Source: Sphaerothrix epifaneia
Lineage (GTDB): Bacteria > Cyanobacteriota > Cyanobacteriia > Phormidesmidales > Phormidesmidaceae
Length of the DNA: 64,000 nucleotides
Assembly (NCBI RefSeq): GCF_042788235.1
Contig: NZ_JBHZOL010000008.1
Span: forward strand, 21,893 to 85,892
Direction: 5' to 3'
Shown here: positions 60,104 to 64,000 of the stretch, in pieces
Numbering within the stretch: the first letter of the stretch is position 1
Layout of the letters: every line of letters starts with the position of its first letter
The notes under the pieces: generated by a model
Seen by the model: the letters and a program-made list of their open reading frames with translations, nothing else
Database searches by the model: none
Told to the model about the DNA's origin: nothing
Program-made: the position numbers and the translations under genes

Positions 60104-60844
60104 CTATGCCCACGCTGCTCGCAGATACTCCCGGCGCATCCGCGCGATCGCGCTAATAGAAATACCTTTGGGGCAAACGGCTTCACATTCTGCATGGTTT
60201 GAGCAGTCGCCAAAACCTTCTTGGGTCATTTGCTGCGTCATTTTGAGAACGCGCTGCTGCCGTTGAGGTTCGCCCTGGGGCAAGAGCGACAAATGAGCGA
60301 CCTTCGCAGCCGTAAACAAAGAAGCCGAAGCATTGGGACAAGCCGCCACACAAGCGCCACAGCCAATACAAGTGGCATAATCAAAAGCCAGATCGGCCTG
60401 AGCCTTGGCAACGGGTAGAGTGTTGGCTTCTGGGGCTGCCCCTGTGGGCACTGAGATGTATCCGCCTGCCGCAATAATGCGATCGAAAGCGCTGCGATCG
60501 ACCACTAAATCTTTAATCACTGGAAAAGCAGCAGCCCGCCACGGTTCGACCACCAGCCGCTCCCCCGCGCGAAAATGACGCAGATGCAACTGGCAAGCGG
60601 CGGTCTGAAGCTGAGGGCCGTGCGCCTGACCGTTGATCATCATGCCACAAGAACCACAAATACCCTCGCGACAGTCGTGATCAAACTCGACTGGAATTTC
60701 TCCCTGCTGGATTAATTGCTCATTCAATACGTCTAGCAATTCTAGAAAAGACATATCTGGGTGAGCATTGGGCACCGTATACGTCTCGAAGCGGCCAGGT
60801 TGATCTAGCCCTGACTGCCGCCAAACCTGAAGCTGAATTTGCAT
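60104..60844 (-). CDS. sdhB: Succinate dehydrogenase/fumarate reductase iron-sulfur subunit
   Basis: A 246-residue iron-sulfur subunit. The 2Fe-2S cluster is bound by Cys58, 63, 66 and 84 (CREGICGSC and AAC). The C-terminal part has ATCIGCGACVAACPNA and CSNHAECEAVCPKG for the 4Fe-4S and 3Fe-4S clusters. It passes electrons from succinate oxidation to quinone in the cyanobacterial respiratory chain. I start at ATG 60844 rather than GTG 60859. The flavoprotein subunit is not in the window, as is usual in cyanobacteria, where SdhA and SdhB genes are separate. Confidence 0.92.
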   Translation of the reverse strand: MQIQLQVWRQSGLDQPGRFETYTVPNAHPDMSFLELLDVLNEQLIQQGEIPVEFDHDCREGICGSCGMMINGQAHGPQLQTAACQLHLRHFRAGERLVVEPWRAAAFPVIKDLVVDRSAFDRIIAAGGYISVPTGAAPEANTLPVAKAQADLAFDYATCIGCGACVAACPNASASLFTAAKVAHLSLLPQGEPQRQQRVLKMTQQMTQEGFGDCSNHAECEAVCPKGISISAIARMRREYLRAAWA

Positions 60845-60986
60845 AGCGCTTGTTGTCACTTAATACTGTAATTGAAAGGCTTTCTGCCACAACGAGACGG
60901 GTGGGGTTTAATTCACCTGCCCTACATTTTTGCCTTTATTCTTAGCCTAGCGTGTGACTTTCAGCCCTTGGTGCCAGCTTCAGGCG

Positions 60987-62171
60987 CTAAGGTTGTAAAA
61001 CTTTGCGTTGGCGGCGCTGAGCAAAAAGGTCTAGCCCAATTTCTACAACACAAGTGACAGCCACTAACAACACCAGACCCAAGGCAGATAGGCTCGTGCT
61101 GGTGCCCAAGGCCAAGACGAACGTTGCCCCCACTAGCCGATAGGCGCTAACAACTTTACGGCGTTGCACCGTTCCCAAGGTGCAGGTAATCAGGTGAATA
61201 ATCGCTAAGCAAATAAGCGCGATCGCCACGCCCCCACAAATCAGCCAGCGATCGCCCCAGCTAGGCACCGTTGCTGGCCCCATCGAAAGCACCCGTTCAA
61301 CGCCTACACCAGTCATCACTAACCCCAGCGTCAGCGGTAAATGGGTATAGAGCCACAGCAAACTGATACCCATTTGTCCCCGTTTCATCGCTTTGAGGGG
61401 AGAGCCGTCTACGGTATCAAAATAAAGCCACCAGAGGCTAAAAGCACTGCTCAGCCCCAGCAGCGCCGTTAGCACGGCTACCGCTGTCCACTCCAACTCA
61501 GACAGCCCCCGCACAACCCCCACCACGGACTCTCCTAACACGATGATGGTAAACAGCCCTACTCGCTCTGGAATGTGGGTCATACTGGGGGGAAACTGAC
61601 TCACCAGTCTGCCAGCGGTCAGGGGCGTACAAAAATCTATCAGCAAACCACAGACCCACAGCGCAAATCGCCAAGGGGCAGGCACCCAAATAGAAAGCAG
61701 CCAAAGCGCTAAACTGGCGCCAAACCCGGTCGCATACCAGGCGGTTAACGGTCGCACAGCAGGGATATAAAAGCCAGCGCTTAGATATTGCATAATCAGC
61801 ACACTTCTAAAGGCGGCATAGCTCCCCGCAAAAAAGCTGCCTGATTCCCCCAAGCCCTGATGCACATTAGCAGCCATGATGGCAATAATAGCCATCTGAG
61901 TCAGGGTAAGCAGCCGATCAGAAATATCGTCTGTATCAAAGCGGGTCGCGTAAAACGTAGCCCCCACCCAGCACCACCAAACAGGGATAAACAACAAGAC
62001 AAAGCCCCAAAAGCCACCAGCCGAGACATGGCCGCTGAGGAAATGAGCTAACTCCGCGATCGCCACCACAAAAACCAGGTCATAAAACAGTTCAAGCCAG
62101 GTAGCTCGACGTTCTTCACCGTCCTCTAAGCTTCTCAGGCGAGGCGGCTGCAAAAGCTGACGAGAGGCCAT
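60987..62171 (-). CDS. Low temperature requirement protein A (LtrA)
   Basis: A 394-residue membrane protein with about eleven helices. The LtrA signature is RRATWLELFYDLVFVVAIAELAHFL at the start of the first helices, with GESVVGVVRGLSELEWTAVAVL in the middle. The family was named from a Listeria mutant with low-temperature defects; its molecular role is unknown. It is a single unit. An intact copy here implies a membrane role, with no further clue from neighbours. Confidence 0.88.
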   Translation of the reverse strand: MASRQLLQPPRLRSLEDGEERRATWLELFYDLVFVVAIAELAHFLSGHVSAGGFWGFVLLFIPVWWCWVGATFYATRFDTDDISDRLLTLTQMAIIAIMAANVHQGLGESGSFFAGSYAAFRSVLIMQYLSAGFYIPAVRPLTAWYATGFGASLALWLLSIWVPAPWRFALWVCGLLIDFCTPLTAGRLVSQFPPSMTHIPERVGLFTIIVLGESVVGVVRGLSELEWTAVAVLTALLGLSSAFSLWWLYFDTVDGSPLKAMKRGQMGISLLWLYTHLPLTLGLVMTGVGVERVLSMGPATVPSWGDRWLICGGVAIALICLAIIHLITCTLGTVQRRKVVSAYRLVGATFVLALGTSTSLSALGLVLLVAVTCVVEIGLDLFAQRRQRKVLQP

Positions 62172-62451
62172 AGCGATTCAAGATAAAGAATGCCTTTAGA
62201 TTAGCGGACTGCCAGCGTGTTGGGATAGACGTTGCACCTTCGATGCCTATCGCTGGTTAGAGCCAACAGCCGTTCTGAATATCCCTTTTCTGACTCAGGC
62301 GAGAGGTCAAAGGAAGTTATAAGCGCTTAAATTTGACTGTAATGTGCTAAGCGTAATTTTTGACACAGTTCATTCTCTGCTGGCAGATTAAAGTAGCCTC
62401 ATCTCTCAAGTGTTAAGTTTTGCTTAGCTGCCATCTATTTGGTTGTGTTTT

Positions 62452-63117
62452 ATGCGTAAGGCCGAGTTTGAGCTTTTTCAGTTAATGGTCGATGCTGGGG
62501 CGGTACCCGGTCGGGACTTTGCCTTTGATGAAGAAAAGCAGGCTTACTGGCTCAGCGATCGCTGTTATGAGTTATTGCAAACTAACTATCCTGCTCAAGA
62601 TTGGCAACAAACATTTAGCGAGGCTGCACCCGAATCAGCGCAACCGCTAGTTGATGAAGAGGTTGAACTCAAATCGGCGCAACAGGCGATCGCCCTGCTC
62701 AATCAGCACCTCGGCGTTGACTTTGTTGAACGCATTATTCGCTACACCTGCGATCGCCTCAAATTTTTAGCCAACGAGCAAGCAGCCTGGTACTTACAAC
62801 AAATCGTTTACGGGGTCGAACAACGAACGGGGATTCCTCTATACGAGCTTTTGAAAGCACAGCTAGACTTATCGACGCAAGCTCGAGTGGAATGGCTGCT
62901 CCGAGAGCAACAAGCCCTTACGCCCTGTAGCGAATGGATGGCAGATCTAATTTTGGCAGCAGGGGGCAGCTTACAAGACTTTGAACTCATTCAGGGAGAA
63001 GAAGCCCTACTCAGCGAACGCGGCATTCGTTTACTAGCAGCCGTGTGGATGGGAGACTGCGACCTTTACGCCGAAATTGCTCGCCACCAACCGCAAGCCG
63101 ATGAACAGCCCGAATAA
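62452..63117 (+). CDS. Conserved cyanobacterial hypothetical protein
   Basis: A 221-residue soluble acidic protein. An N-terminal segment, RKAEFELFQLMVDAGAVPGRDFAFDEEKQAYWLSDRCYELL, looks like a small folded domain. The rest is helical with Gln/Leu heptads (QQAIALLNQHLGVDFVERIIRYTCDRLKF, LLREQQALTPCSEWMADLILAAGGSL). I choose ATG 62452 over the TTG 62443. It ends 6 bases before the convergent HAD-IIA gene's stop. No function is assigned. Confidence 0.65.
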   Translation: MRKAEFELFQLMVDAGAVPGRDFAFDEEKQAYWLSDRCYELLQTNYPAQDWQQTFSEAAPESAQPLVDEEVELKSAQQAIALLNQHLGVDFVERIIRYTCDRLKFLANEQAAWYLQQIVYGVEQRTGIPLYELLKAQLDLSTQARVEWLLREQQALTPCSEWMADLILAAGGSLQDFELIQGEEALLSERGIRLLAAVWMGDCDLYAEIARHQPQADEQPE

Positions 63118-63123
63118 AGCCAA

Positions 63124-63906
63124 CTACTCAAAAAGCTGAGCGATCGCGCCAATATTTTCCAATACACCGTCTGGCTCTACTGCCGATTTAGCAACCAAGG
63201 CTTCTCGATATTTTCCGGTTTTTACTAAAAAGCCGCTCATGCCCATGGCTTGCCCCCCGGCTACGTCGTCTTCAATGTCGTCGCCAATGACAGCTACCTG
63301 TTCAGCCGACAAGCCCAACTCATCAAGCGCCAAGCTATAAAAAGACGACGAAGGTTTACCCACAATCAACGCTTGCTTGTCAGTGGAATATTCTAAGCCC
63401 GTAACAAATGCACCAATATCTAGGTGCAGCCCCCCTTCCCACTGCCAGTATTTAGCTTTGTGCAATGCAATCAGATTGGCTCCTTGCATCATCAGCCGAA
63501 ACGCCCGGTTCAATTCGTGGTAGCTCCAGGCATTGCCCATATCTCCCAACACCACAATATCGGCAGCACTTTCTGAACGGGTAAACTCAGCAAAATCTTG
63601 CCTAACCTCTGGACTGAGCAGTAAATAACATTTAGGGTTACCCAGTTTGCGCAGATGGAGCACCGCCGCATAGGGGGCACTGATTGTCTCATGGGGCTTA
63701 ATCTTCAACCCCATAGAGTTGAGGCTGTTGCAGAGAGCCTCAACCGACTCAGTCGTGTTGTTGGTGATAAAGCGAAACGGAATCTGCCGCTCCCGCAAAA
63801 ATTCGATTGCCTCAGTCGCTCCCGGCAAAATCCGATTGCCCTCGTAAAAGACGCCGTTAAGATCGAGGAGCAACCCTTTAATAGATGAGAAGTCTTTACC
63901 AGGCAT
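63124..63906 (-). CDS. HAD-IIA family phosphatase (TIGR01458/NagD-like)
   Basis: A 260-residue HAD-IIA enzyme. Motif I is GLLLDLNGVFYEGN, where the second position after the nucleophile is Asn instead of the usual Asp; related LHPP-type proteins often have Ser there. Motif II is RFITNNTTESVEALC, and the C2 cap and the motif III-IV region KPSSSFYSLALDELGLSAEQVAVIGDDIEDDVAGG are intact. It probably hydrolyses small phosphates or phosphohistidine-type substrates. I choose ATG 63906 over GTG 63912. Confidence 0.85.
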   Translation of the reverse strand: MPGKDFSSIKGLLLDLNGVFYEGNRILPGATEAIEFLRERQIPFRFITNNTTESVEALCNSLNSMGLKIKPHETISAPYAAVLHLRKLGNPKCYLLLSPEVRQDFAEFTRSESAADIVVLGDMGNAWSYHELNRAFRLMMQGANLIALHKAKYWQWEGGLHLDIGAFVTGLEYSTDKQALIVGKPSSSFYSLALDELGLSAEQVAVIGDDIEDDVAGGQAMGMSGFLVKTGKYREALVAKSAVEPDGVLENIGAIAQLFE

Positions 63907-64000
63907 ACCCACTATCCTCTTATTTGCTAGATCTGGAGCGTAATTGATCTAGTCTGATGGAAGGTGGCGCAAAAGCTACAATCGCTCAAAATAAGTTTAT

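Noticed and set aside
1..64000. tRNA, rRNA, CRISPR array, insertion sequence or phage integrase
   Set aside because: Looked for in all gaps and on both strands; none seen. Spaced direct repeats of CRISPR type were not found.

Overview
The window is from a filamentous or unicellular cyanobacterium chromosome. The evidence is the photosystem I gene psaD next to trpE, a separate atpB-atpE (beta-epsilon) ATP synthase pair, the plastid-type genes ycf65 (PSRP-3) and ycf33, a phytol kinase, an NdbB-like quinone reductase, PEP-CTERM proteins, and very many copies of the HIP1 octamer GCGATCGC in genes and spacers. Protein flavour and gene order suggest a Leptolyngbya/Nodosilinea-like lineage, but the species cannot be fixed from this sequence. 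No rRNA, tRNA, CRISPR array, transposase or prophage was seen. It reads as ordinary chromosome with a few accessory islands.

Layout. 1-9.7 kb: 3' end of a cobK-like gene, a GAF-SpoIIE phosphatase, peroxiredoxin Q, Nfu scaffold, serS, rseP-nth (4-bp overlap), rpsN, aat and small cyanobacterial proteins. 9.7-18.7 kb: two spermidine-type ABC permeases with a DUF3598 gene, a PEP-CTERM protein with a clear terminator, metG of an unusual type, a methyltransferase, a HAD hydrolase, ycf65, and atpC/atpD. 18.8-24.8 kb: a same-strand surface/protease cluster (PEP-CTERM protein, two-partner-secretion exoprotein, TPR-CHAT protease). 24.9-30 kb: groES-groEL with K-box and CIRCE sites, then a PAS-rich hybrid histidine kinase. 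30.3-36 kb: Tat-signal caspase-like protein overlapping an SH3 protein, an MFS exporter and a UDP-sugar epimerase. 36.3-39.2 kb: psaD, trpE, phytol kinase. 39.3-40.9 kb: a small accessory module of an ECF-like sigma factor, an unknown tail-anchored protein and a zinc-ribbon membrane protein. 40.9-46 kb: a redox run (NDH-2/NdbB-like, HTTM-DCC membrane protein, rhodanese), a PPTase, an orphan Dam methylase and ycf33. 46-64 kb: rbfA, a GH3 glycosidase, a GT39 enzyme, a DUF4912 protein with Met-Ser-Gly repeats, DUF2993, cdsA, a histidine kinase, HAD, NurA, a WD40 propeller, the SdhB-like subunit, LtrA, an unknown protein and a HAD-IIA phosphatase.

Most notable observations. (1) An ungapped 35-bp bipartite motif (24 of 35 positions identical) lies in front of both the sigma-factor gene and the zinc-ribbon gene, which suggests a self-contained sigma regulon. 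(2) Two hairpins with the same GGGGTTTGGC core flank atpC. (3) A perfect 19-bp inverted repeat sits just before the DUF2993 start. (4) A four-copy degenerate intergenic repeat carries GCCCTC runs. (5) The PEP-CTERM/TPS/CHAT cluster and the Tat-caspase/SH3 pair put two different caspase-clan proteins within 15 kb. (6) A quinone reductase, a vitamin-K-carboxylase-like (HTTM) protein with a thiol domain, and a rhodanese form an apparent operon.
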